A DNA stretch of 9,683 nucleotides from an uncultured delta proteobacterium (GTDB taxonomy: Bacteria > Desulfobacterota > WTBG01 > CAIYCZ01), in contig CAIYCZ010000384.1 in NCBI GenBank assembly GCA_903924805.1, positions 1-9,683 on the forward strand. The letters run 5' to 3'. The first letter of the stretch is position 1. The number at the start of each line of letters is the position of its first letter. Below, in pieces: positions 1-7,532 of this stretch. The notes beneath the pieces are model-generated. The model had not been told where the DNA came from and did no database searches. It saw nothing but the letters and a program-made list of their open reading frames with translations. A program made the translations under genes and the position numbers.

Positions 1-3
1 AAA

Positions 4-42
4 ATTCTCCCCTTTTTTAAAGGGGAGTTAGAGGGGATTTTA
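4..42. repeat. G/C-tract palindromic repeat, right half
   Basis: A perfect 9-bp inverted repeat, CTCCCCTTT (7-15) and AAAGGGGAG (19-27), encloses a TTT loop and is followed by AGAGGGGATTTTA (30-42). The same hairpin plus trailing G4-5ATTTTA unit is seen at 8882-8920, so this looks like the right half of the same dispersed element, with its left half outside the window. As RNA it could fold into a strong hairpin, but the T-run after the stem is missing, so it is not a convincing terminator. Its position before the first gene suggests it lies in the gap behind an upstream gene. Confidence 0.7.
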
Positions 43-141
43 ACGCAACGCATGCAATGCAGTGAACAAAACTTCAAATGTCTTGGGATGAGGATTGAGG
101 GATTAGGTTTTATATATATATAATATAAGGAAATTTTTGAG

Positions 142-1065
142 ATGGAAGCACAGGCAGGATTAATGATTATGTATGGGATAGTAAATGCAGCAATGGTTCT
201 GCTGCTGGCGCCGTTTTTTGAGGGCTTCTTGCGCAAGGTAACAGCTCAGGTGCAGTCCCGCAAAGGGCCGCCGGTCCTGCAGCCCTATTATGATCTGCTC
301 AAGCTGCTCGGCAAAGAAGATATTGAAGTCGGCGAGAATCCCGCCATGCAGCGTTTTGCCGCCTATCTGTCTCTTGCATCAATTCTGACCGTTGCCACCC
401 TGGTGCCGATGGGCTCCAGCGCCCCGATGAACGGCGCCGGTGATACCGTGCTGCTCATCTACCTGCTGACCCTGTGCGGCATTTCTACCCTGTTTGCCGG
501 ACTTGCAGCAGGTTCTTTATATTCTCTGGTCGGCATGAGCCGGGAAATGATGGCAATGATGACCCTTGAGCCCCTGCTTGCGGTGGCAATCGTCGTCGCC
601 TCGGTCCATGCCGGATCGCTGCGGCTTGATGCAGTCCTCAGCGGCTCAATCTACGGCGGGAGCCTTTCCCTGTCAGGCATAATCATGCTTGGCGTGCTGC
701 TGTTCTCTCTGCAGGGATTTGTTGGACGACTTCCCTTTGATATCACCGAAGCTGAAACAGAAATTATGGAAGGCCCCATGATTGAATACTCCGGCCCGAA
801 GCTTGCCCTCTTCAAGTATTTTCATATGGCAAAGCTGGTGGTGTACAGCGGCATTTTTATTGCCCTGTTCATTCCCTGGGGGAATACCTGGTTCTATCCA
901 TTAAATATAATTCTTTTTCTCATAAAGGTGCTGGTGCTGGTGCTGGTGATAACACTGGTCGCCGCACTGCACCCCCGTTACAGAATCGATCAGGCTGTCC
1001 GCTACTATGCAGGGCTGTTTATCATATCCCTTATAGCTCTGCTATGCGCGGTATATGGCTTTTAA
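142..1065 (+). CDS. hyfC: Group 4 [NiFe] hydrogenase membrane subunit, NuoH/HycD/HyfC family
   Basis: A 307-residue integral membrane protein homologous to complex I NuoH and to HycD/HyfC. In these complexes it anchors the hydrophilic hydrogenase arm in the cytoplasmic membrane and links H2 chemistry to ion translocation. About eight hydrophobic segments are visible (roughly residues 8-26, 72-92, 102-125, 142-157, 178-195, 228-246, 252-275 and 290-305). Family signatures are the cytoplasmic loop KGPPVLQPYYDLLKLL (41-56), the acidic patch EMMAMMTLEPLL (135-146), and LPFDITEAETEIMEGP (197-212) followed by EYSG. Length is normal for the family. The ATG follows an AAGG sequence (127-130) at 11 bp, a rather long spacing. 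It is the first complete gene of the operon; the NuoL/M-like antiporter subunits it should contact are not in the window and are expected upstream. Family is secure; the hyfC rather than hycD label is by similarity. Confidence 0.93.
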   Translation: MEAQAGLMIMYGIVNAAMVLLLAPFFEGFLRKVTAQVQSRKGPPVLQPYYDLLKLLGKEDIEVGENPAMQRFAAYLSLASILTVATLVPMGSSAPMNGAGDTVLLIYLLTLCGISTLFAGLAAGSLYSLVGMSREMMAMMTLEPLLAVAIVVASVHAGSLRLDAVLSGSIYGGSLSLSGIIMLGVLLFSLQGFVGRLPFDITEAETEIMEGPMIEYSGPKLALFKYFHMAKLVVYSGIFIALFIPWGNTWFYPLNIILFLIKVLVLVLVITLVAALHPRYRIDQAVRYYAGLFIISLIALLCAVYGF

Positions 1066-1091
1066 TACACTCTCTATGTTTTAATTCTCTC

Positions 1092-1096
1092 GGGAG
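1092..1096 (+). promoter_or_regulatory. Ribosome binding site fixing the start of the molybdopterin subunit
   Basis: GGGAG lies 7 bp before the ATG at 1104. The open frame extends upstream to an ATG at 1044, but that start would overlap the hyfC end by 22 bp, has no comparable ribosome site, and would add a 20-residue stretch unlike the family. The 1104 start puts the first cluster cysteine at residue 8, as in formate dehydrogenase H. Confidence 0.75.
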
Positions 1097-1103
1097 CTAT
1101 CAT

Positions 1104-3110
1104 ATGAATCAAAAACCTGGCGTTTGCACATTCTGTGGAACTGGTTGCGGCCACTTTATGAACGTTGCAGGCAGTACTGTTGAGCGCGTCTTCCCGTCCC
1201 TGAACCATCCGGTAAGTCAGGGACGGCTGTGCGTGCGGGGATGGAATATCCATGAGCTGCTCAATACTGCCCAGACCATTAACCGCCCGTTTATAAAAAA
1301 GGATGGCCGGCTGAGCGAAGCATCCTATGATGCTGCCGTGTCGCTTCTGGTGGAACGGCTCAGAGGCATCTCTCCGGCAGCTATCGGATTCCTCGCTTCA
1401 CCGCGCTCCACCAATGAAGAACAGTTTTTACTGATGAAACTTGCCCGGGCTGTGTTTAAGACCAACAACATCAGCCTTGCCTCAGAGGCCGGCCACCGAG
1501 GCAGCCTCAATGTACTGCATGGGGGCACCGGGATGGCGGGAATGCTTGGCTCAATACAGGAGATCTGCCAGGCCGAGTTCATCCTGGTCGCGGGAAGCGA
1601 CATTACCAAGCAGAATCCGATTATCGGAAGTGAAATCCACAAGGCAGCCCAGGCCGGGGCGAAGGTCGTCACCATCGACAGCCGGCGCACCCAGATGGCA
1701 AAGCTCAGCACCACGTTCCTGCACATAACACCCGGTGCTCTGAAGCTTGCTGTCGCGGCACTGGCAAAATATATTTTCCAGGAAGGACTCATTGACGCTG
1801 ATTTTATAAAAACCGCTACTAAAGGATTTGACGCATTTTCTGCTGTCCTTGGAAAGCTGTCCGAAAGCGAGATATCCGCCAGGACCGGGATAGCGCGTGA
1901 TGAGTTTAAGGCAGTTGCAGAAGCCCTGTCACGCTCCAGAACGGCGATGGTCTTTTTCTCCTCCGGCATCTCCGGCCTCGATGAGGATACTATCGGGTAC
2001 CTGTACAACCTGCTTGCCATGACCGGTAAAATCGGCAAGCCCGGCTGCGGTGTTAACCCGGTTGCCGGCCTCAATAACCTCCAGGGCGGCTATGATATGG
2101 GATGTGCGCCGGACCTGCTGAGCGGATTTCAGCCGCTGGCGGATCAGGCAGCAGTAAAGAAATTCAGCGGAGCGTGGGGAGTGGAGCTCAATACAGCGGC
2201 GGGAGCCCCCATCTATGACCTCCTGTCCAAATCCCCGTCTTCGCTCAAAGCGCTCGTGGTGGTTGATCACGATGAAGGGTTTATCCGGGCTGCTGAAGCA
2301 CTGGGGAAGCTTGAGTTTGTGGCATATATCGGCGCCTATCAGAACCGGTTCATGGACCATGCTGATGTGGTGCTTCCCGTCGGGCGCTATATAGAAGCGG
2401 ACGGCACCTTCACCAATACCGACCGCCGCGTGCAGCTGGCGCCGAAAAAGGCAGAGCCCGCACATGCGGTGCTGCCCGGCTGGAAACTGTATACCCTTAT
2501 CGCAGAGAAAGCGGGTGTCAAATGGAACTACGGCTCACCGTCAGATATCATGGATGAGGTTGCCCGCCTGACGCCAGCCTATGCAGGCATCTCCTACAAG
2601 AAACTTGCGTCAGCATTCGGCATTCAATGGCCGTGCAATGAGAAGCATCCTGACGGCACGGCACACTTTGATATTGCCATGGCCGGCGGCAGCATCACGT
2701 TTGCCAGGGTATCGGGAACCTTTGACATGCCTGAAACCAGCGCCGATTTCCCCTATCGCCTGATGATTGGCAAGGCCCAGGATTTCTGGCATAAAAATAA
2801 CCTCATGAGAAAAACTTTTATCCCTATGCGGGAGTACAATGCCACCCTGCTTGATTACCCTGAAGGCTATGTGGAAATTGCACCGGAAACCGCAAAAGCC
2901 CTGCAGGTCCGCAACCAGTGGCAGGTAAAAGTGGTATCTCCCTACGGAGAGCTGCCGCTGGCGGTTAAAATATCCGAGGATGTTAAATCAGACACTGCCT
3001 ATGCGCCGTACTTTGCACAGGATATGATTGCACCGTTACTGGCAGGGCATCCGGAGATAGTGCAGAAAGGTGAAGACGCAACCATCCCCATAAGAATTGA
3101 GAAGGTATAA
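1104..3110 (+). CDS. FdhF-like molybdopterin oxidoreductase subunit lacking the Sec/Cys ligand and catalytic Arg
   Basis: A 668-residue cytoplasmic molybdopterin protein resembling formate dehydrogenase H. The N-terminal [4Fe-4S] site is complete: C8, C11, C15 and C43, with R45 where FdhF has a conserved Lys. The order of family blocks is kept: STNEEQFLLMKLARA, TNNI, GVNPVAGLNNLQGG (from about 316), ADGTFTNTDRRVQ (Mo-cofactor binding) and GIQWPC. Two key residues differ. The position of E. coli Sec140 is G130, coded by GGC at 1491-1493, followed by the retained His131; no in-frame TGA exists. The position of Arg333 is A321 (GCC, 2064-2066). Ordinary formate oxidation is therefore doubtful. 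Arsenite oxidase shows that members of this superfamily can work without a protein Mo ligand, so loss of activity is not certain. Alternatives are a NuoG-like electron-relay or structural subunit, or an enzyme with another substrate. The gene is followed after 2 bp by the HydB-like gene, implying a joint complex. Confidence 0.9.
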   Translation: MNQKPGVCTFCGTGCGHFMNVAGSTVERVFPSLNHPVSQGRLCVRGWNIHELLNTAQTINRPFIKKDGRLSEASYDAAVSLLVERLRGISPAAIGFLASPRSTNEEQFLLMKLARAVFKTNNISLASEAGHRGSLNVLHGGTGMAGMLGSIQEICQAEFILVAGSDITKQNPIIGSEIHKAAQAGAKVVTIDSRRTQMAKLSTTFLHITPGALKLAVAALAKYIFQEGLIDADFIKTATKGFDAFSAVLGKLSESEISARTGIARDEFKAVAEALSRSRTAMVFFSSGISGLDEDTIGYLYNLLAMTGKIGKPGCGVNPVAGLNNLQGGYDMGCAPDLLSGFQPLADQAAVKKFSGAWGVELNTAAGAPIYDLLSKSPSSLKALVVVDHDEGFIRAAEALGKLEFVAYIGAYQNRFMDHADVVLPVGRYIEADGTFTNTDRRVQLAPKKAEPAHAVLPGWKLYTLIAEKAGVKWNYGSPSDIMDEVARLTPAYAGISYKKLASAFGIQWPCNEKHPDGTAHFDIAMAGGSITFARVSGTFDMPETSADFPYRLMIGKAQDFWHKNNLMRKTFIPMREYNATLLDYPEGYVEIAPETAKALQVRNQWQVKVVSPYGELPLAVKISEDVKSDTAYAPYFAQDMIAPLLAGHPEIVQKGEDATIPIRIEKV

Positions 3111-3112
3111 CC

Positions 3113-4171
3113 ATGTATCTCATCAAAAAAAGTGACGTGTTGAATATCGCAAAAGCGCTGAGCGCTGCGTACCAGGTGTATGGCCCTGTTGTGGAGAAGG
3201 TTTCAGGCCAGACCTTTTTTGAAAAGGTGGATGATATCAGCGAGATAACCCTCGCTGCGCCGATCCCCGCTGCACCGCCCAAAAGTGTGGTGTTCCCGCA
3301 GGCAGAGCGTATCATGTCATACCGGTACGCAGGCGGCAATACACCGGTAGAGATTAAACCGGACTATGCGGAAACCCCCAAGGCCCTGTTCGGCCTGCGC
3401 TCCTGTGACCTCACCGGTATTCAGTGCCTTGACCGGTTTTTCCTCGGCCAGGAGTTTGTTGATGACGTGTACCGGCATCACCGGAAAAAAATGTTCATCG
3501 TGACCAATACCTGTGTGGTGCCGTTTAAATACTGCTTCTGCGTCTGCACGGACAGCGGCCCCTGTGCTGACGAGGGCTATGACCTGAACCTGACTGACAT
3601 TGGCGACAATTTCTTCGTTGAGGCCGGCAGCGCTCAGGGAGAGGCCCTGTGCAAAAAATTAAATCTTGAAAATGCCTCTGAGCAGCACCGGAGCGAAAAG
3701 AACGCTTGTGTGGACAAGTCCATAACGCTGTTCGAAGAATTCTCCACCGAATCAAAGGCATGGATATCGCGGGTCATGAACCGGGTGACCACCGGTTTTG
3801 CAAAAGAAGACGTGTGGGAGTACGTGGGCGATCAGTGCTTCGAGTGCGGTGCCTGTTCCTTTGTCTGTCCCTCATGCTCGTGCTTCAACATCGCAGATGC
3901 ATCAGGCGGGAACGGTTCCTGTAACCGGCTGCGAACCTGGGACTCGTGTTCCTATGAGGGATATTCACGGATGGCCGGGGGCCACAATCCGCGCAAGCCT
4001 GTTGAAGACCGGCGCAACAAGCGGTTTTTCTGCAAGCTGTCCTATTCACAGAGTAAAAAGTATCTGCGGCCGGGCTGTGTGGGATGCGGCCGCTGTAACT
4101 GGGTGTGCCCCGGTGATATCGGCCTGCCCAATGTTGTCAAGTACATACGAAGAGAAACCACGTCAAGGTAA
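3113..4171 (+). CDS. HydB/AsrA-like iron-sulfur electron-transfer subunit
   Basis: A 352-residue soluble protein of the sulfhydrogenase beta (HydB) / anaerobic sulfite reductase A (AsrA) family. It passes electrons between a flavoprotein and a catalytic partner. The N-terminal part has the family signature GLRSCDLTGIQCLDRFFL (94-111) and a Cys-rich stretch with C134, C141, C143, C145 and C151. The C-terminal part has two ferredoxin-type motifs: CFECGACSFVCPSCSC (242-257) and CVGCGRCNWVCP (322-333), probably two [4Fe-4S] clusters. Length is close to the roughly 365 residues of archaeal HydB. The ATG follows AAGG (3102-3105) at 7 bp and lies 2 bp after the stop of the molybdopterin gene, so translation is probably coupled. 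Here it likely replaces the HycB-type linker of formate hydrogenlyase. HydB and AsrA cannot be separated from sequence alone; the hydrogenase context favours HydB. Confidence 0.87.
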   Translation: MYLIKKSDVLNIAKALSAAYQVYGPVVEKVSGQTFFEKVDDISEITLAAPIPAAPPKSVVFPQAERIMSYRYAGGNTPVEIKPDYAETPKALFGLRSCDLTGIQCLDRFFLGQEFVDDVYRHHRKKMFIVTNTCVVPFKYCFCVCTDSGPCADEGYDLNLTDIGDNFFVEAGSAQGEALCKKLNLENASEQHRSEKNACVDKSITLFEEFSTESKAWISRVMNRVTTGFAKEDVWEYVGDQCFECGACSFVCPSCSCFNIADASGGNGSCNRLRTWDSCSYEGYSRMAGGHNPRKPVEDRRNKRFFCKLSYSQSKKYLRPGCVGCGRCNWVCPGDIGLPNVVKYIRRETTSR

Positions 4172-4365
4172 AACCACAGAGGACACGGAGAATCACTCTG
4201 TGTTCTCAAAAATAATTCTTTTGTTTTTATAAGAATCAAAAACAGATAATTAAAAATCATTTCCAGACAGCAGATTTGAATGAGAGTGAATACCATAGAG
4301 GAGAGACTAACAAAAATCAGAGCACACAGAGAAGAGCAACAAATTTCTCTGTGCCCTCTGTGGTT
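4172..4365. repeat. MITE-like inverted-repeat element, CCACAGAGG family
   Basis: About 194 bp bounded by 21-bp terminal inverted repeats (4172-4192 and 4345-4365) that match at 19 of 21 positions, starting AACCACAGAGG(A/G)CAC. Each end also folds on itself: 4179-4190 pairs with 4196-4207, and sequence near 4320-4333 pairs with 4345-4359. The centre is AT-rich and I see no transposase or convincing gene in it. The element starts directly after the TAA of the HydB-like gene and fills most of the 233-bp gap before the HydG-like gene. Short CCACAGAGG/CCTCTGTGG repeats are familiar in many bacterial genomes; mobility is inferred from the end structure only. I see no clear promoter in the remaining 4366-4404. 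Confidence 0.72.
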
Positions 4366-4404
4366 AGCTTTAGAGAATACTGAAACCACAAGCAGGTAAG
4401 AGCC

Positions 4405-5238
4405 ATGAACGGAATAAAGATAGTAACAATCCCTGAAGTTGCAACAATTGAAGAGATACGGGATGAGATACGGGACGTAAAAACGTTCTACCTGTCCCTT
4501 GACAACAAGGAGATTGACAAAAACTTCAAGATAAAATCCGGCCAGTTTATCATGTGCACGGTTTTTGGTGCCGGCGAGTTTGCTGTGTCCCTGCCACCAA
4601 GCCCGGAAAATGACCGGTTTCACCTTACCGTGAGAAAGGTGGGATCTGTCACCAATGCGCTGCATGAGCTGAAACCCGGTGGCAAGCTGGGAATCCGCGG
4701 TCCCTTTGGCAACGGCTTTCCGTTTGAGGAGATCAAGGGCAAAAACATCATTTATGTTGCCGGCGGGATCGGCCTTATACCCCTGCGCTCTTCAATCGTG
4801 CACGTGCTGCAGCACAAGAAGGAATTCGGCAGGGTGCTGATGCTGCACGGTGCGCGTACTCCCGATGACCTGATGTATAAAGACAATCTCAAGGAGTGGC
4901 AGTCGTTTGACGGGTTTGAAACCTACATCACGGTTGACGTGGCAGCTCCCGGCTGGACCGGGGAGGTGGGATTTGTGCATACGCTGTTTGACAAGGCAAA
5001 CCTGCCCATAGAAAATACCGTCGCATTTGTCTGCGGCCCGCCGGTCATGTTCAACACGGTTATCGGCGAGCTGATGAAGCGGGGCCTGAGCGATGACTGC
5101 ATCATATCAACCCTTGAGCGGCACATGAAGTGCGGCGTGGGCAAATGCCAGCACTGCGCAATCGGCAGGACCCTGGTGTGCACCGACGGCCCGGTATACA
5201 CCTACCGGCAGATTAAGACCCTCGGAGAGCAGATCTGA
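4405..5238 (+). CDS. HydG/AsrB-like FAD/NAD(P)-binding reductase with [2Fe-2S] site
   Basis: A 277-residue cytoplasmic flavoprotein of the ferredoxin-NADP reductase superfamily, closest by motif to sulfhydrogenase gamma (HydG) and anaerobic sulfite reductase B. It would exchange electrons between NAD(P)(H) and the FeS chain. The FAD domain covers about 20-110, with FGAGEFAVSLPPSP (54-67), VGSVTNAL and GIRGPFGNGFP (96-106). The nucleotide domain has AGGIGLIPLRSSI (119-131) and CGPPVM (210-215). Near the C-terminus C243, C248, C251 and C259 form the family's [2Fe-2S] site. The start ATG has a weak AGG site (4394-4396) about 8 bp upstream. It overlaps the next gene by one base (TGATG). With the preceding HydB-like gene it forms the pair used as diaphorase module in group 3b hydrogenases, unusual next to a group 4 membrane hydrogenase. 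NAD versus NADP preference cannot be judged here. Confidence 0.88.
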   Translation: MNGIKIVTIPEVATIEEIRDEIRDVKTFYLSLDNKEIDKNFKIKSGQFIMCTVFGAGEFAVSLPPSPENDRFHLTVRKVGSVTNALHELKPGGKLGIRGPFGNGFPFEEIKGKNIIYVAGGIGLIPLRSSIVHVLQHKKEFGRVLMLHGARTPDDLMYKDNLKEWQSFDGFETYITVDVAAPGWTGEVGFVHTLFDKANLPIENTVAFVCGPPVMFNTVIGELMKRGLSDDCIISTLERHMKCGVGKCQHCAIGRTLVCTDGPVYTYRQIKTLGEQI

Positions 5239-5747
5239 TGAGCATGGTAACCGATATTGTAAGCGTTGTGAAGGAAAAGACCTGCATCGTCGGCATGGGG
5301 AACTACCTGCGCAAAGACGACGCTGTCGGGCTCTACCTGATTGATGAGCTGCTGAGCACCATTCATTCAGAGGATGTGCTGCTCATGAACGTGGAAGATG
5401 TTATTGAAAGCTACGTGTTCAAAATAGCTGACCTTGACTGTGAAAACGTTCTGATTATTGATGCGGTAAAGTCAACCACCTCGCCGGGGTCTATTGTTTT
5501 TGGCCGGCTGGTTAAGTTTGATGAAGCACTGAATGATTACTCAACACATAAGCTGTCGCTCAGCTTGTGCGGCAAGATACTTGAGGACAGCGGGAAAAAA
5601 ACCTATCTGCTGGGGATTGAAGCAGCAGACACTGATTTCGGCAGAGGCCTGTCAGAAGATGTCCAGCGCAGCGCCGATATCCTCAAGGAAGTGCTAATCG
5701 ATACCATAACCACCTTAAATCATCAGGAATATTTATACAAACAGTGA
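5238..5747 (+). CDS. hycI: [NiFe] hydrogenase maturation endopeptidase, HycI/HybD family
   Basis: A 169-residue peptidase of the M52 family, which removes the C-terminal tail of the hydrogenase large subunit once nickel is in place. The opening motif GMGNYLRKDDAVG (19-31) is characteristic. The three nickel-sensing residues of the family are visible by position: D28, D75 (in VLIIDAV) and H104 (in STHKLSLS). The start ATG shares its A with the TGA of the flavoprotein gene, and GGAG (5224-5227) lies 10 bp upstream, so the two are probably translationally coupled; Met3 is an alternative start. The gene sits just upstream of the large-subunit gene that is its likely substrate. The final residues (about 155-169) look variable and carry no recognisable motif. 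Family is secure; hycI is given by context. Confidence 0.9.
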   Translation: MSMVTDIVSVVKEKTCIVGMGNYLRKDDAVGLYLIDELLSTIHSEDVLLMNVEDVIESYVFKIADLDCENVLIIDAVKSTTSPGSIVFGRLVKFDEALNDYSTHKLSLSLCGKILEDSGKKTYLLGIEAADTDFGRGLSEDVQRSADILKEVLIDTITTLNHQEYLYKQ

Positions 5748-5861
5748 GAATGCGAATCCAGAATTCAGAAGCCAGAATACAGAACACAGACACAAAGATT
5801 TTTAATCTGTCGTCCGTCTTCTGTGGTCTTTCTTCTCTATCTTTAATTATGAGGACATTGT
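5748..5861. repeat. Repeat-rich gap with CCAGAAT and CTGTC/CCGTC words
   Basis: The 114-bp gap before the large-subunit gene begins with a 14-bp tandem repeat, CCAGAATTCAGAAG (5758-5771) and CCAGAATACAGAAC (5772-5785), matching at 12 of 14 positions. A small hairpin AGATT/AATCT (5797-5807) follows, then a pyrimidine-rich CTGTCGTCCGTCTTCTGTGG stretch (5807-5826) that roughly complements the ACAGACACAGA-type words upstream. It resembles dispersed low-complexity repeats rather than coding or regulatory sequence. The only clear functional site is GAGG (5851-5854), 7 bp before the large-subunit ATG. I see no terminator. Confidence 0.5.
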
Positions 5862-7532
5862 ATGCCACGAATTGAAGAGGTAACACAGCAACTCTCAAAC
5901 AAATTCAAAGACGGCATCACCGGTATTGACCAGCCGGGTGCTACCCAGTTCTTTGCTGATATCAAAAAGGAAAAGGTCAAAGATATCTGTAATGAAATCA
6001 TAAAAATGGGCGGCAGATACCTGGTCAGCATCGGCTATGATAACATAGCCCGGGACCAGACCCTGGGCATGATCCACACCTTTGCTTTTGACCGGGACAA
6101 TATTTTCTGCGGCATACGGACTTCGGTGCCGGAGCAGAACCCGGTTATGGATTCCATAACTCCTGACATCCCCAATGCCGGATGGTCAGAGCGGGAGTAC
6201 ATTGATCACCTGGGCATGAAGTTCAGCGGCCATCCCAAGCCCAAACGCCTGATTCTTTCTGATGACTGGCCTGAAGGCCTCTATCCGTTGCGCAAAAGCG
6301 TGCCGTGGAACATCCAGCCGCCGTCTGCCGAGGGAGTCGCCTACCAGCTTGATGAGTGCCCTGAGGGCTGCACGGTGGTGCCGGTGGGTCCCTATCACCC
6401 CACCCTTCATGAGCCGGCCCATTTCGCCCTGTATGTTGATGGCGAGACCATCAAGGGTTGTGACTACCGCGGGTTCATGGTGCACCGGGGAATCGAAAAG
6501 CTCTGCCAGACCCAGCTCACCTACAACGAGATACCGTTTGTCGCAGAGCGCATCTGCGGCATCTGCGGTTCGGTGCATGCCACCTCGTATGCACAGTCAG
6601 TAGAGACGGCAGGCAATATCAAGATTTCCCGGCGCGCAGAGTACATCAGGACCATCATGCTTGAGATCGAGCGCGTCCACTCCCACCTGCTGTGGCTGGG
6701 CGTGGCAGGCCACCTGATCGGCTTTAATACCGTGTTTATGCACTCCTGGCGCGTCAGAGAGCCCGTTATGTGGCTGGGCGAGCGCATGACCGGGAACCGT
6801 AAAACCTACGGCATGATTGTGGTCGGCGGCGTGCGTCGCGACATTACACCGGAAATCAAGCAGGACATTCTCAACGTCATGAAAAAGATTGAGGAGGAGC
6901 TGATCGTTATAAAAAATGCCATTGTGGGAGATACCTCAATCCATAAGAGGACAAAAAATGTCGGCCGCATCACCAAAGAAGATGCCATAAAGTGGAGCCT
7001 GGTGGGACCGGTAGCGCGGGCCCGCGGGGTTGATATTGACGTGCGGCGCGATCACCCCTATGCCGCCTATGATGACATGCAGTTCAGCGTGCCGGTGGTT
7101 GATACCTGTGACGTATGGGGAACCGTGCTGGTGCGGGTGCTCGAGACCTTTGAGTCAATACATATAATCCGTCAGGCGCTTGACAAGATGCCCGATGACG
7201 GCCCCATCCTCACCGAACTGGCAGAGCCGATAGCGCCGTTCAAGCATGCCATTGCGGGCGTTGAGGCGCCGCGCGGTGAGGTTGTGCACTATATTATAAC
7301 CGGTGAGGAGAACCGGCCTGAGCGGTGGCGCGTGAGAGCCCCCACCTATCCGAACCTGCAGGGAGTGCCTTTGATGCTCCTGAACAATGAGCTTGCCGAC
7401 GCTCCCATTATTATCGGCAGCATTGACCCGTGCTTCTCCTGCACCGAGCGCGTTCAGGTGGTAGATATCCGCAGCGGCGGGGTCAAGGTATTATCAAAGG
7501 CGGAGTTAGAAGCTTTTGCAAAGAAAAAATAA
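5862..7532 (+). CDS. hyfG: Group 4 [NiFe] hydrogenase large subunit, fused NuoC-NuoD type (HycE/HyfG)
   Basis: A 556-residue catalytic subunit carrying the NiFe site that interconverts H2 with protons and electrons. Residues about 1-160 form the NuoC-like domain, ending near WPEGLYPLRK; the rest is the NuoD-like catalytic domain. All four nickel ligands are present: C232 and C235 in RICGICGSVH (230-239), and C524 and C527 in DPCFSCTER (522-530). Arg530 replaces the final His of uptake hydrogenases, as is usual in the HycE group. After Arg530 there is a 26-residue tail, VQVVD to AKKK, matching the peptide removed by HycI in E. coli HycE, so maturation by the upstream protease is predicted. The ATG has GAGG 7 bp upstream. 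The intact ligands distinguish it from complex I NuoD and from hydrogenase-related complexes that lost the metal. Length and domain order are typical. Confidence 0.96.
   Translation: MPRIEEVTQQLSNKFKDGITGIDQPGATQFFADIKKEKVKDICNEIIKMGGRYLVSIGYDNIARDQTLGMIHTFAFDRDNIFCGIRTSVPEQNPVMDSITPDIPNAGWSEREYIDHLGMKFSGHPKPKRLILSDDWPEGLYPLRKSVPWNIQPPSAEGVAYQLDECPEGCTVVPVGPYHPTLHEPAHFALYVDGETIKGCDYRGFMVHRGIEKLCQTQLTYNEIPFVAERICGICGSVHATSYAQSVETAGNIKISRRAEYIRTIMLEIERVHSHLLWLGVAGHLIGFNTVFMHSWRVREPVMWLGERMTGNRKTYGMIVVGGVRRDITPEIKQDILNVMKKIEEELIVIKNAIVGDTSIHKRTKNVGRITKEDAIKWSLVGPVARARGVDIDVRRDHPYAAYDDMQFSVPVVDTCDVWGTVLVRVLETFESIHIIRQALDKMPDDGPILTELAEPIAPFKHAIAGVEAPRGEVVHYIITGEENRPERWRVRAPTYPNLQGVPLMLLNNELADAPIIIGSIDPCFSCTERVQVVDIRSGGVKVLSKAELEAFAKKK

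Noticed and set aside
95..124. Possible promoter, TTGAGG (95-100) and TATAAT (119-124), 18 bp apart
   Set aside because: The TATAAT lies in a TATATA run and would start transcription at about 131, after the probable ribosome site. Upstream operon genes are also expected, so I do not support it.
1044..1103. Upstream in-frame ATG giving a 20-residue N-terminal extension of the molybdopterin protein
   Set aside because: The 1104 ATG has a good GGGAG site and yields the family-typical position of the first cluster cysteine; the upstream start overlaps hyfC.
1325..2074. 249-codon open frame on the minus strand
   Set aside because: It lies wholly inside the molybdopterin gene, and its translation shows no family motif. 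The + strand frame has clear conserved motifs throughout.
1104..3110. Possible selenoprotein with an in-frame TGA as in E. coli FdhF
   Set aside because: The matching codon is GGC (1491-1493) and the frame has no internal TGA.
4042..4665. 207-codon open frame on the minus strand spanning the repeat element
   Set aside because: It overlaps the conserved ends of the HydB-like and HydG-like genes and reads through the inverted-repeat element, so it is a chance frame.
5862..7532. Reading the large subunit as complex I NuoCD or a metal-free hydrogenase-related protein
   Set aside because: All four nickel-binding cysteines and the cleavable tail are present, unlike complex I NuoD or Ehr-type complexes.
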